Of a stretch of 64,000 nt of DNA, positions 1 through 8,190 are shown piece by piece. The stretch lies in assembly GCF_024347215.1 (NCBI RefSeq), contig NZ_AP025282.1, forward strand, positions 1,178,001 to 1,242,000, written 5' to 3'. How positions within the stretch are numbered: the first letter of the stretch is position 1; every line of letters begins with the position of its first letter. The stretch comes from Aliamphritea ceti. Its GTDB lineage: Bacteria; Pseudomonadota; Gammaproteobacteria; Pseudomonadales; Balneatricaceae. Below the pieces are notes generated by a model. That model was not told where the DNA came from and searched no databases. It saw only the letters and a program-made list of their open reading frames with translations. The position numbers were made by a program, and so were the translations under genes.

Positions 1-471
1 AGAGAGTTTGCTGCTGCGGATTTCTTTGGGGCCATAAGCCAGTGCTGCATGAGCGTGATAGAGATCAAAATCTAACGGGCTGGCAACGGCGTTTACTGAA
101 ATTTTGATATGCGGGTAAGCCTCGTTAAACGCCATTAGTCGTGGGAATAACCAGCGAATCGCAAAGCCGGGCAGGACCGATAATACCAGTTCATTACTGT
201 GCTGTTTACGGCGTTCCAGTTCAATACAGTGTTGGATGTGATTTAAACCATGCTTTACTGCAGCTAATAATTCAGCGCCGGCGGGTGTTAGTGATATCTG
301 CCGGCCTTCACGGCTAAATACTTCAAAGCCAACTCGTACTTCCAGACCTTTTATATGCTGACTAATGGCGCCCTGGCTGACTCCAAGTTCTTCAGCGGCT
401 TTAGTAAAACTGCTCAGTCGACAGGTACATTCAAATATCTTTAATGCTTGTAATGATGGTAATAAGAACAT
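1..471 (-). CDS. LysR-family transcriptional regulator (3' end cut by window)
   Basis: Read on the minus strand from an ATG at 471, the first 157 residues are visible and the rest lies outside the window. The N-terminus is a typical LysR winged helix-turn-helix (LQALKIFECTCRLSSFTKAA, then ELGVSQGAISQHIKGLE, then LTPAGAELL). It leads into the start of the substrate-binding domain (ELVLSVLPGFAIRWLFPRL), which resembles the GcvA branch of the family. It is divergent from the NhaC antiporter gene, and a LysR-type palindrome sits in the gap, so control of that antiporter and of itself is a reasonable inference. The ligand cannot be told from the sequence. The LysR call is secure. Confidence 0.9.
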   Translation of the reverse strand, partial: MFLLPSLQALKIFECTCRLSSFTKAAEELGVSQGAISQHIKGLEVRVGFEVFSREGRQISLTPAGAELLAAVKHGLNHIQHCIELERRKQHSNELVLSVLPGFAIRWLFPRLMAFNEAYPHIKISVNAVASPLDFDLYHAHAALAYGPKEIRSSKLS

Positions 472-476
472 TTGTT

Positions 477-492
477 ATTAGTTTTTTCTAAT
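477..492. promoter_or_regulatory. LysR-type palindromic box
   Basis: A perfect inverted repeat, ATTAG-N6-CTAAT, contains the T-N11-A core of LysR operators. It begins 5 bp upstream of the LysR start codon and about 90 bp before the antiporter start. That position suits autoregulation and divergent activation. Binding is inferred. Confidence 0.5.
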
Positions 493-582
493 GATTGTTT
501 AAGCAGATTAGGATAGGGCAAGGCATATTACTTTGCTACCGTGCAGTCTCAAAAATATAAAAACAAATCTAGGAGAGTGTTT

Positions 583-1986
583 GTGAATACCACACATAAT
601 CCGAGCTTCAGACAGTCTTTGCTGACCTTCGCTGCCATCGTAACAGTGATTGGTGTGGGGCTCTTTTATCTGCAAACCAGCCTGCACAGCTTAATGTTAA
701 TTTGTCTGCTGATTGCCGGCGTTAGTGCCTGGCGACTTAGTGAGGATGGATTCAAATCTATCAGAGAGGCAATGAATGGCGGCATTCAGGGTGCATTGTC
801 GGCAATCTATATATTTATTCTGATTGGTGTACTGATTGCCGCGTTTATTCAGAGCGGCACAGTAGCTGCACTGATTTACTACGGACTGGAGTTCGTGTCT
901 CCGGTGGTGTTTCTTCCTGCAGGTCTGATCCTGTGTAGTTTTATGTCTGTTGCTACAGGTACCAGTTGGGGAACGGTTGGTACTGCTGGTGTTGTGTTAA
1001 TGGGTATTGGTGAAGCGATGGGGATTCCGTTGCCGCTAGTGGCGGGTATGGTTGTTTCCGGAGCCTGCTTTGGCGATAAAATGTCGCCGGTATCTGATAC
1101 CACTAACCTTGCAGCTATGTCTTCCGGTACAGACTTGTATAGTCATATTAAGAGCATGCTCTACACCACCGGACCTGCGTATCTTATTACGCTGGCAATC
1201 TTTACGTTCATGGGGCTGGGTTATATGGATAACCGCTTACCTCAGGATGAGCTGAGTGCAATGTTAGCGGGTATTACTAATACATATTCTATTAATCTGC
1301 TGTGCCTGCTGCCTTTTCTGGTGATGCTGGTGATGAGCCTGAAGAAGGTTAGTGCTGAAGTTGCCATGATGTCTGCGGCTGTTGTCGCAGTTGTGCTGGC
1401 GATTGTAATGCAGGGTGCTGAATTTACTTCTGTGCTGGGTTCTTTGTATGGCGGAGGTTCTTTTGAAACCGGTGTGCCGACTCTGGATAAGTTGTTTGGT
1501 CGCGGTGGTATTTCATCGATGATGTGGACGCTATCTCTGGCACTGATGGCGCTGGCGCTGGGCGGTATCTTAAGCGGGTTTGGTTTTTTGCGGGTTTTAA
1601 TTGCCGGCATTCTCAGCCGGGTAAAGCGTGCAGCGAGTTTGATCGCAACGACCATATTGGCCTGTTTTGTCGGCAATATGAGTATGGGTGAAGCTTACAT
1701 GTCTATCATTCTGGGTGGGCAATTGTTCGGTGATGCTTATGATAAACACAATATTGATCGCTCCGTTATGTCCCGTTCGCTGGAAGAAGGTGCAACTCTG
1801 ACAACCGCATTGATTCCGTGGACGACTGGTGGGGCGTTCTTTGCTTCCACACTGGGTGTGGAGGTGTTGGACTACGCGCCATGGGCGCTACTGAACTGGA
1901 TTAATCCATTGTTATCAATCGGGCTGGCTTACATAGGTGTAGCTATGTTCCGTAAGAAGTCACCCATGCAGCCTGCGGCTGCCTGA
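583..1986 (+). CDS. nhaC: NhaC-family Na+/H+ antiporter
   Basis: Predicted inner-membrane sodium/proton antiporter that exports Na+ in exchange for protons. The 467-residue protein is almost entirely hydrophobic, with about a dozen membrane segments. It carries the NhaC-like stretches SVATGTSWGTVGTAG and GACFGDKMSPVSDTTNLAA. The GTG at 583 is chosen as start because an AGGAGAG ribosome site (571-577) lies 5 bases before it; the upstream in-frame GTG at 541 has no such site. A terminator follows directly. The divergent LysR gene may control it. Some NhaC-type proteins exchange malate/lactate with Na+, so the exact substrate is less certain than the family. Confidence 0.85.
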   Translation: MNTTHNPSFRQSLLTFAAIVTVIGVGLFYLQTSLHSLMLICLLIAGVSAWRLSEDGFKSIREAMNGGIQGALSAIYIFILIGVLIAAFIQSGTVAALIYYGLEFVSPVVFLPAGLILCSFMSVATGTSWGTVGTAGVVLMGIGEAMGIPLPLVAGMVVSGACFGDKMSPVSDTTNLAAMSSGTDLYSHIKSMLYTTGPAYLITLAIFTFMGLGYMDNRLPQDELSAMLAGITNTYSINLLCLLPFLVMLVMSLKKVSAEVAMMSAAVVAVVLAIVMQGAEFTSVLGSLYGGGSFETGVPTLDKLFGRGGISSMMWTLSLALMALALGGILSGFGFLRVLIAGILSRVKRAASLIATTILACFVGNMSMGEAYMSIILGGQLFGDAYDKHNIDRSVMSRSLEEGATLTTALIPWTTGGAFFASTLGVEVLDYAPWALLNWINPLLSIGLAYIGVAMFRKKSPMQPAAA

Positions 1987-1992
1987 TAAATG

Positions 1993-2030
1993 AAATGTCC
2001 GGCTGCTTCAGCCGGACGTTTCAGTTTTTT
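1993..2030 (+). terminator. Rho-independent terminator after nhaC
   Basis: Stem GTCCGGCTG / CAGCCGGAC with a 3-nt loop, extended by A-T and G-U pairs, then a run of six T. It separates the antiporter from the next gene. Confidence 0.75.
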
Positions 2031-2044
2031 GAAGGAGTTAATAA

Positions 2045-2857
2045 ATGTCCATTGAGTTTTCAGCGGCCCAGAATGATGTTTTGGCAGGCCTGCGGGCATT
2101 GCCAGAGGACCTGCAAAAAGATGTGCCGGTATTAATGGTAAACCGTATAGGTAATACGGATCAGGCATATATGCGGACGGAGAATTTTCTGGGTTATGCA
2201 GCGCCTGATGAGGTTTATCAGCTGACAATGGAAGGCATGATTACAGCCGCAGATATGCAGGTGCAACCAATGCCTGAGGCGGTAAAGCCGCCCAGTCTGG
2301 AGTTGACGGGGGACTGGCAGTCTGAAGTAGACCTGACCATTGATGATGCCAATATTTTGGGGGGGAACGGTCGCTATCTGTTGCCAAAAGGGGATGAGAC
2401 GCTGGATATTCCCGTGGCAGAGACAACCGCTGAGCATTTGGCGTATTACAACAGCTATCTTGTGCCTGTAGGTGAGGCTCTGAGCTTTAAAAGCAGTGGT
2501 AATTTGCCGGTAACGGTAACCGCTGTGGGTGAGGATTATGCAGAAGAGTATTTGCTGGATCCTGCGCAGGGCGGTGGTGCTTATCTGGAAGTGCATGACC
2601 GTCCACATTTTCATATGCCACTGGATGAAACCGCGGGCGGTTATCTGATTATTGGCAAGCGTAATGCTGATGGTAAGGATGAGGTATCAGCATTTCAGGT
2701 ACCGTTTGGCTATGGTCTGCATATGGGACCCTGGGCGATTCATGCGGATGCATATCTGGTAGGGCGGTATATGGTGATCTACTCAGCAACCTCTGAGTTT
2801 TCGACTGTTATTTTGCGTAAATCCTGTGGTGAGCTGGCTAAAGTTCGTTTTGTATAG
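2045..2857 (+). CDS. Uncharacterised 270-aa protein, possibly cupin-like
   Basis: I do not recognise a named family. A strong ribosome site (GAAGGAG) precedes the ATG. There is no signal peptide or membrane segment, so it is probably cytosolic. The C-terminal half has closely placed histidines in a beta-rich context (EVHDRPHFHMPLDE, then FGYGLHMGPWAIHAD), reminiscent of the double-stranded beta-helix fold of cupins and of ureidoglycolate lyase-like enzymes. This is a fold guess and no activity can be assigned. The gene lies between two terminators, so it is probably its own transcription unit or depends on readthrough from nhaC. Confidence 0.7.
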   Translation: MSIEFSAAQNDVLAGLRALPEDLQKDVPVLMVNRIGNTDQAYMRTENFLGYAAPDEVYQLTMEGMITAADMQVQPMPEAVKPPSLELTGDWQSEVDLTIDDANILGGNGRYLLPKGDETLDIPVAETTAEHLAYYNSYLVPVGEALSFKSSGNLPVTVTAVGEDYAEEYLLDPAQGGGAYLEVHDRPHFHMPLDETAGGYLIIGKRNADGKDEVSAFQVPFGYGLHMGPWAIHADAYLVGRYMVIYSATSEFSTVILRKSCGELAKVRFV

Positions 2858-2941
2858 TTGATATGTTATTGGTTTAGTTCTGTGTAGTCGGGCTGGCAGG
2901 TAAGCGTTTATGTATCTGTCGTTTGGTTAGCAGTCGTGAAT

Positions 2942-2980
2942 AAAAAAAACGGCGTGACCCGAATGGGAACGCCTTTTTTT
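2942..2980. terminator. Bidirectional terminator
   Basis: Stem GGCGT..CCC / GGG..ACGCC with a GAAT loop, flanked by eight A on the left and seven T on the right. It can end transcription of the 270-aa gene on the plus strand and of the minus-strand run ending at 3002. Confidence 0.8.
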
Positions 2981-3001
2981 ATGCTGCATTATGTGTAGAG
3001 C

Positions 3002-3568
3002 TTAGCTTGTCTCGTCCCGGGCATTGAGTTGGCGACGCAGATGCAGGTTTTCACCTATCTGGCTATCCGGGTCATCACTGAGCAGAACAATTAATTCTCC
3101 ATCAATGAAGTCCTGCTCGATGCCAATCATTAATCCAGGCCCCTGATCGAAACGTAGCAGGATCAGTGCATCGTAATTGAATGCTTCTGATGGCATTTGT
3201 AATTTGCTGGCGACAATGTCGAAGCGTTCCTGTTGCTGATAGATTTCGATACTTTTCAGATAGCTGTCAGAAGGAAGTTCTAACCAGCAACTGGTGTCTT
3301 CATCCGGCCTTACGTCTGCGCGTAAGTTGCAATCCAGTCGACCAAAACTGAAACCGTCCTGGAATGCCTGACGGCAGGTACTGACTTCAAGCCACTGAGT
3401 ATCACCACAGCTAAAGCGTAACTGACGGGCGCGATACAGCTCGCTACCCAGAACGCTGCTCATACCTTCTATCCAGATACGCCGTACGGAATGGCTGAAC
3501 AGTTCATGTAAGGCATCCTGCGCCTGTTTATCCAGGTGCAGGACTTTCAGCAGAATAGGATCGCTCAT
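3002..3568 (-). CDS. Uncharacterised 188-aa protein translationally coupled to ygfZ
   Basis: Family not recognised. The start overlaps the end of ygfZ by 4 bp (ATGA arrangement), so the two are almost certainly co-transcribed and translationally coupled. The protein is soluble, acidic and lacks a signal peptide. It looks alpha/beta, with several W and C residues (FSCGDTQWLEVSTCRQ, EDTSCWLELPSD). There is no nucleotide-binding or obvious catalytic motif. The coupling suggests a role near folate-dependent iron-sulfur repair, but that rests on position alone. Confidence 0.75.
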   Translation of the reverse strand: MSDPILLKVLHLDKQAQDALHELFSHSVRRIWIEGMSSVLGSELYRARQLRFSCGDTQWLEVSTCRQAFQDGFSFGRLDCNLRADVRPDEDTSCWLELPSDSYLKSIEIYQQQERFDIVASKLQMPSEAFNYDALILLRFDQGPGLMIGIEQDFIDGELIVLLSDDPDSQIGENLHLRRQLNARDETS

Positions 3569-4599
3569 CGCTTAGATTCGAATAATTCTGGATCAAGTAC
3601 GTATGGCAGGCTCAGGCGTTCCAGTTGTGGGCCTTCGACTGATTCCAGGTGAATGCTTTGCTCGCCGTCATCAAATACGTCTTTGAGCATAACTGCCAGC
3701 AGTTCATATTCACCTTCCCCGGCAGGTGCGCTACAAACAACATTACCGACGCTGGCACGGGCGGCTGTGGCCAGTACTGTACCTGCAACAGGTGTAGTGT
3801 CTGCCTGTACTTTAAGACGGAACATAGGGCGTTTGAGTTTGCCACGGTGCTGTAAGCGGGTAATGATTTCCTGGCCGGTATAGCAGCCTTTACGGAAACT
3901 GACACCTTCGAAGGCCTGCAGGTTAGTCATCTGTGGAATAAAGGTTTCCAGAGTATCCGGTGTCAGTGACGGAATACCTTGCTGAATTTCACTGAGTAAC
4001 CAGTTTTCGCTGCCGGTCAGAGCGCCGTCTGTGGCTAGTGCGCTGAGTACTTGCTCAGCTTGCTCAACTTCGAGCCAGAGTTCATATCTTTCACCGGGCA
4101 CTTTAATTAATACGCCGCCTTCAAGGTTAACGAACTGATCAGTTTCAGTCGGTAGCTCACTGCTTAAAGCTGACAGTGCTTGAACAGCATCATTGCCTTG
4201 AATGCCCAAGCCGACAACAGTGTCGCTAATGTCTTTGCTATCTGCCTTAGAGAACATCATGTACTTGTTAAGTACTGATTGTGCGTTACTCAGGATCTGG
4301 CGGTTAGTGCGCAGCCAGAAGCCACCTTCAGCGGGCATTACCCGGCTCAGGCTGATCATACTGCCTTTGACATTGTTGTGTGATGCCAGTCGGCTGAAAC
4401 CGTTATTGATATCCCGCATATCACAGGAGATTTGCCCCTGAAGAAACTTTTCTGCTTCTGTGCCTATAACATTGAAAATGCCCAGATGCGTCAGCGGTGT
4501 AATACTGAGTGCCGGGTTAGCAGCTGCAGGACTATGACTATAGCCTTGTTCGTCAATGCTGATCTGCTGAGATTCTAAGATGCTGTGCCAGGTGCTCAT
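3565..4599 (-). CDS. ygfZ: Folate-binding Fe-S cluster assembly/repair protein YgfZ
   Basis: YgfZ is a GcvT-like tetrahydrofolate-binding protein that helps maintain certain Fe-S enzymes, such as the radical-SAM methylthiotransferase MiaB. The family signature KGCYTGQEI is present at about residue 237, including the conserved cysteine. Other GcvT-fold stretches are EKFLQGQISCD near residue 52 and FIPQMTNLQAFEGVSF before the signature. Length is 344 residues, close to E. coli YgfZ (326). It lies downstream of psd, separated by about 100 bp with an imperfect hairpin. In many gammaproteobacteria it neighbours sdhE, which here lies about 54 kb away. Confidence 0.9.
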   Translation of the reverse strand: MSTWHSILESQQISIDEQGYSHSPAAANPALSITPLTHLGIFNVIGTEAEKFLQGQISCDMRDINNGFSRLASHNNVKGSMISLSRVMPAEGGFWLRTNRQILSNAQSVLNKYMMFSKADSKDISDTVVGLGIQGNDAVQALSALSSELPTETDQFVNLEGGVLIKVPGERYELWLEVEQAEQVLSALATDGALTGSENWLLSEIQQGIPSLTPDTLETFIPQMTNLQAFEGVSFRKGCYTGQEIITRLQHRGKLKRPMFRLKVQADTTPVAGTVLATAARASVGNVVCSAPAGEGEYELLAVMLKDVFDDGEQSIHLESVEGPQLERLSLPYVLDPELFESKR

Positions 4600-4620
4600 A
4601 GCATGACCTTCTTGCCGTAA

Positions 4621-4658
4621 AGCAGTTACGGTACCGGTTTATTCCGGAGGTAAGCTGC
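4621..4658. other. Imperfect inverted repeat between psd and ygfZ
   Basis: AGCAG-TTAC pairs with GTAA-GCTGCT, and an inner CCGG-N6-CCGG adds a second stem. It lacks a long T-run on either strand, so it could be a weak terminator or an mRNA-stabilising structure. Its role is not established. Confidence 0.3.
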
Positions 4659-4702
4659 TTTGTTAAGTATGAGTTTGTTATATGGAGTTACAGGTAGTGA
4701 AT

Positions 4703-5554
4703 TTAAACCCGGTTAGCAAAAGCATGGCCGAGATTAACCGGGCTGCCTGCCTGCAGGTTTTCCTGCCATTCAATAACGTCTTTGCCGAATAGCAGAATTA
4801 CGGTTGAGCCCAGTTTAAAGCGGCCCATTTCAACACCTTTTTCAAGTGTAATGGGTTCCTGAGGTTCTGGCGTGTGCTCAATTCTCCAGGTCTTACGCTG
4901 CTGAGGTGCAACCTGGCCTGCCCATACCGTTTCGATTCCGGCGACGATCATTGCGCCTACCAGTATCATTGCCATCGGGCCGTATTCAGTATCGAAAATT
5001 GCCACCAGACGCTCATTGCGCGCAAACAGGTTTTCGACGCCTTCAGCAGTCGTCTGATTAACTGAGTATAGGTCGCCTGGTACGTAGATAGTGTCACGCA
5101 GAGTACCGGTTACTGGCATGTGTACCCGGTGATAATCTTTAGGTGACAGGTAAACTGTTGCGAACTGACCATCAATAAATTGCTCGGCTAGGTCGTTGTA
5201 GCCGCCCAGCAGGGTTGTCAGAGCGTAGCCTCGACCTTTTGCCTGAAAGATGCGGCCATGGTCGATGGGACCCAGCTGGCTGATAGCGCCGTCAGCAGGG
5301 CTGATAATATCGCTGTCAGCCAGAGGGCGACGGTCGAGCTTGATTTCCCGGGTGAAGAAACTGTTGAAATCCGGGTAGGCGTTCAGAGATTCCTGAACGG
5401 CTTCACTCATATTGACGTTGTAACGCTTTGCGAACCAGCTGATGAAGGTGCTTTTCACCCAGTTGATCCGGCAGTCTGCCAGTTTGCCAACTAAACGGGA
5501 CAGTAAATGCTGAGGCAGAACATGCTGTAACAGAATGAAGATTTTATCTTTCAC
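4703..5554 (-). CDS. psd: Phosphatidylserine decarboxylase proenzyme
   Basis: Makes phosphatidylethanolamine from phosphatidylserine at the inner membrane. The proenzyme cleaves itself at the LGST motif to create the pyruvoyl cofactor; the motif is present (FKLGSTVILLF, cleavage before Ser250), leaving a 34-residue alpha chain. Other family stretches are FFTREIK, SPADGAISQLG and KDYHRVHMPVTG (charge-relay His). Length is 283 residues (E. coli 322). It forms part of the minus-strand series rsgA-HDOD-rhodanese-psd-ygfZ; E. coli also keeps orn/rsgA and psd together. A terminator-like hairpin just upstream suggests that psd is partly uncoupled from the rhodanese gene. Confidence 0.95.
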   Translation of the reverse strand: MKDKIFILLQHVLPQHLLSRLVGKLADCRINWVKSTFISWFAKRYNVNMSEAVQESLNAYPDFNSFFTREIKLDRRPLADSDIISPADGAISQLGPIDHGRIFQAKGRGYALTTLLGGYNDLAEQFIDGQFATVYLSPKDYHRVHMPVTGTLRDTIYVPGDLYSVNQTTAEGVENLFARNERLVAIFDTEYGPMAMILVGAMIVAGIETVWAGQVAPQQRKTWRIEHTPEPQEPITLEKGVEMGRFKLGSTVILLFGKDVIEWQENLQAGSPVNLGHAFANRV

Positions 5555-5566
5555 TTAGGGAATCCA

Positions 5567-5616
5567 GGTCGTTTAACAAAATATACCCGCCGAGAGAGTG
5601 TATCTGTCGGCGGGTA
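5567..5616 (-). terminator. Hairpin with U-rich tail between rhodanese gene and psd
   Basis: Ten-base perfect stem TACCCGCCGA / TCGGCGGGTA with a 13-nt loop. Read on the minus strand it is followed by the U-rich tract TATATTTTGTT. It is a probable intrinsic terminator or attenuator after the rhodanese gene. The loop is long and the U tract is broken, so it may be leaky. Confidence 0.55.
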
Positions 5617-5646
5617 GTAAGAAATTTTTGATTGATTCGGAAGGAT

Positions 5647-6465
5647 TTACTGCTCAACCGGTGTGTTTGGATGGTTACCCCATTCGAACCAGGAGCCATC
5701 GTAGCAGCGGACATTTTCAAAGCCAAGATACTTAGTAAAGAGATAGCTCAGACCTGAACGGCGGTGTGTCTGGCAGTGGGTAATAATGGTTTTATCCGGA
5801 GTGACTCCCAGAGCTGCCAGTTCGGCGATGATTTCTGCAGCCGGTCGCAGGCGGGTGTCATCTTCAGAGATCAGGGCATTGGTCCAGTTATAGTTAACTG
5901 CACCGGGAATATGGCCGCCTTTGGTCGCGTTGATAACTTTCTCACCGCGGTATTCCGCCGGGGAGCGGACGTCCAGAATACAGTGCTCTGCACTATTAAG
6001 ATGAGTAAGTATGTATTCCATATCTGCGAGGTTGGCTGTGTCGAGGCTAACCTGATAATCGGTTGGTTCTATTTCCGGTACATCTGAGCTGGTGGTATAG
6101 CCGGCATCTTCCCAGGCTTTGAGGTGGCCATTCAGAAATGAACAGGCGTTATGCCCGGCAGCGTGCAGGGTCCAGATCATACGGCCGGCCTGTGGCCCCA
6201 TCTGGTCATCATAAACCACGACGTGACTTTCCGGTGTCAGGCCCAACGCAGAAAATAATGTGCTGAGCTGCTCTTCAGACGGCCGTTTATTAGGGATAGG
6301 CTGTTGGCCGCAGAGTAAGCCTGCCGGTGCCATGTGTCTGGCGCCGGGGATGTGTTTAGCTGCGTAATGCTCAGCCGAGGACAGATCAATGATTACTATC
6401 TGGCTGGCGTCATTTTCAAGTTGTTCGGCAAGCTGTGCAGGAGAAACCAGTAAAGGCAGTGACAT
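5647..6465 (-). CDS. sseA: Tandem-rhodanese sulfurtransferase
   Basis: Two rhodanese domains (about 5-125 and 155-270) transfer sulfane sulfur from a donor such as thiosulfate or 3-mercaptopyruvate. The C-terminal domain is catalytic, with active-site loop CQTHRRS starting at Cys231 after the strand KTIITH. The N-terminal domain is the usual inactive copy, with Asp in place of Cys (VVVYDDQMGPQAG). The CRYGT/CGSGVT loops that mark typical thiosulfate and mercaptopyruvate enzymes are not matched, so the donor is uncertain. Length is 272 residues, normal for the family. Thirty-one bases separate it from the HDOD gene upstream, which suggests co-transcription. Confidence 0.85.
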   Translation of the reverse strand: MSLPLLVSPAQLAEQLENDASQIVIIDLSSAEHYAAKHIPGARHMAPAGLLCGQQPIPNKRPSEEQLSTLFSALGLTPESHVVVYDDQMGPQAGRMIWTLHAAGHNACSFLNGHLKAWEDAGYTTSSDVPEIEPTDYQVSLDTANLADMEYILTHLNSAEHCILDVRSPAEYRGEKVINATKGGHIPGAVNYNWTNALISEDDTRLRPAAEIIAELAALGVTPDKTIITHCQTHRRSGLSYLFTKYLGFENVRCYDGSWFEWGNHPNTPVEQ

Positions 6466-6496
6466 ATACAGTATCCTGGAGTGTAGCGGATTAAAT

Positions 6497-8089
6497 TTAG
6501 TTCTTGGACAGTGCCGCCAGACAGCTGGTTGCCGCCGTACAGAGTTGCTTAAACTGTTTATGCTGTACGGTTTCTATTTCTGTAGCTGCTTCGCCCATAT
6601 CTGCATAGACAATAGCAACAGGTTTGCTGTTCATAAAGACTGACATTAATAAGTAGTTAGAATCATTAATGTGTTGCTTATAGCTGTCTGGAAGCATCTT
6701 GCTGATTCTGTGGGTATTATCCTGATTTACCATAATGCAGGCCACTTTATCATATAGGCGGCTAAACAGACCTTGTGTGTCTGTCTGATGCTGAGACTGG
6801 TTAAGCGGATGATCACTGCTAAAGCCAATGCTGTGAATAACTTTGAGAATCTGACTGCGGGTATTAAGAGTGTTCAGGCTCACCCGTTCCATTCCTACGC
6901 CCTGGACCAGTACTTTGAGTAAATCTTTTAACACTTCAGACGGATGCTGATAATCCTGCGCATATTGCAGGAAGCGTTCGTTGACGGTGGCGATCAGTGC
7001 CGGGTCTTTCAGCTTAGAGTCGGAGCCAACTGCCGTCTGAATTTTACGCGGTCGTGGAATTGGAAAGTGTTTGCTGCAGAATTTGTATTCAGCTTCTGAA
7101 AGCTTGTATCCCCCCTGATGACTGGAAGGGATAAATAACATTTCTGCTGCCGGTGTCAGCGTACCGACTACAAAGTAATCGCGGGATGACTGCGCACAAT
7201 TCTTGTGTAGCAGGCTCATAGTGCTGCCAAGCTCACTTTTCAGGTAGTCACTGACAATATCTATGATGTGCAGTGTGGTTGGCTTATGCCAGCCAAAAGT
7301 AGCGGTACCTGCGAGCCAGTTAGATAGTTTTACTGGAAAAAAGCGTTGCTGAACCAGGTGGTTCAGTTCCCGTAATTCTTCGCCTCTGAGGCGCGGATCT
7401 TCCAGCGAACGCTGATGCAGTTTCATCAATGTACGTTTATTTAGCGGTAAGTCTTCAGCTAAAGAGGTTTGAACCAGCTCGGGCAGGTTCCAGGAAACAG
7501 CCAGGCCATGGGATATGTCTTTAATGGTGCAACCAAAGAGTTCGCGTTCGACGGTTTCGCTGTCTTTACCCTGTTCACGGATTTTGATCTGCATCTGTGA
7601 CATATGCAGTGGTGCATGATGCCAGAGTGCCCAGTGGCCTATGCCGTAGAACAGTGCCGCAAGATAACTTTCTTCGGTAAACATGCCTTTACGGGCGTGT
7701 TCCAGCCAGGAACGTACCTGAACAGCAGCGTGGTGGCTGTTGGCAGTTGCACGGAAGTACATTTTATCGGCAGTGCTATGTGCATTCAGGCGGGTGCCTT
7801 TCATGCTGTTAATCAGTTTTTCGAGATTGTCTGTGCCTAATGAGCTGATGGCATGTTCAACACCGGTGACGACGGAACCTTTTTCCGCGTGGAGGATGCT
7901 GGCCGCCTTCACGACGTGGAGGCAGAGTAAAGGATCAGACTTGATCAGTCGGTTAAGATCCTTCATGGATGTCTTATCGGACTGCAATGCCTTTTGAATG
8001 CGACGTAAACTACTGGCGCGAACGGAAAAATCTCTATCCGTCAGATACTGCGTCCATTCTTCTGCGTCGTATGGCTGGATCGTACTCAT
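6497..8089 (-). CDS. HDOD-domain signalling protein with C-terminal GAF-like region
   Basis: The 530-residue cytosolic protein begins with an HDOD domain (about 20-220), recognisable from the stretches LIKSDPLLCLHVVKAAS, VEHAISSLGTDNLEKLI and YLAALFYGIGHWALWHHAP. HDOD proteins are non-catalytic relatives of HD phosphohydrolases that act as signalling scaffolds, for example in virulence, c-di-GMP output and chemotaxis control. The C-terminal part (about 370-525) looks GAF-like (VLVQGVGMERVSLNTLN; SVFMNSKPVAIVYADMG). It lies downstream of rsgA with a 101-bp gap. The output partner is unknown. A similar gene at this place occurs in some other marine gammaproteobacteria to my recollection, which I could not check. 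Confidence 0.8.
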   Translation of the reverse strand: MSTIQPYDAEEWTQYLTDRDFSVRASSLRRIQKALQSDKTSMKDLNRLIKSDPLLCLHVVKAASILHAEKGSVVTGVEHAISSLGTDNLEKLINSMKGTRLNAHSTADKMYFRATANSHHAAVQVRSWLEHARKGMFTEESYLAALFYGIGHWALWHHAPLHMSQMQIKIREQGKDSETVERELFGCTIKDISHGLAVSWNLPELVQTSLAEDLPLNKRTLMKLHQRSLEDPRLRGEELRELNHLVQQRFFPVKLSNWLAGTATFGWHKPTTLHIIDIVSDYLKSELGSTMSLLHKNCAQSSRDYFVVGTLTPAAEMLFIPSSHQGGYKLSEAEYKFCSKHFPIPRPRKIQTAVGSDSKLKDPALIATVNERFLQYAQDYQHPSEVLKDLLKVLVQGVGMERVSLNTLNTRSQILKVIHSIGFSSDHPLNQSQHQTDTQGLFSRLYDKVACIMVNQDNTHRISKMLPDSYKQHINDSNYLLMSVFMNSKPVAIVYADMGEAATEIETVQHKQFKQLCTAATSCLAALSKN

Positions 8090-8190
8090 TAATGGTCCTG
8101 GTGCCGGTCACTGATCAAACGAAAACCACTCTGGTTAAGTCTTTGTTAAGAGAGGTTTTCGGCACATTAAACCTTTTATTTACAAGATAG

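Noticed and set aside
879..1103. Antisense frames inside nhaC and many similar ones in other genes
   Set aside because: They are shadows caused by codon bias; none has a start region or recognisable protein.
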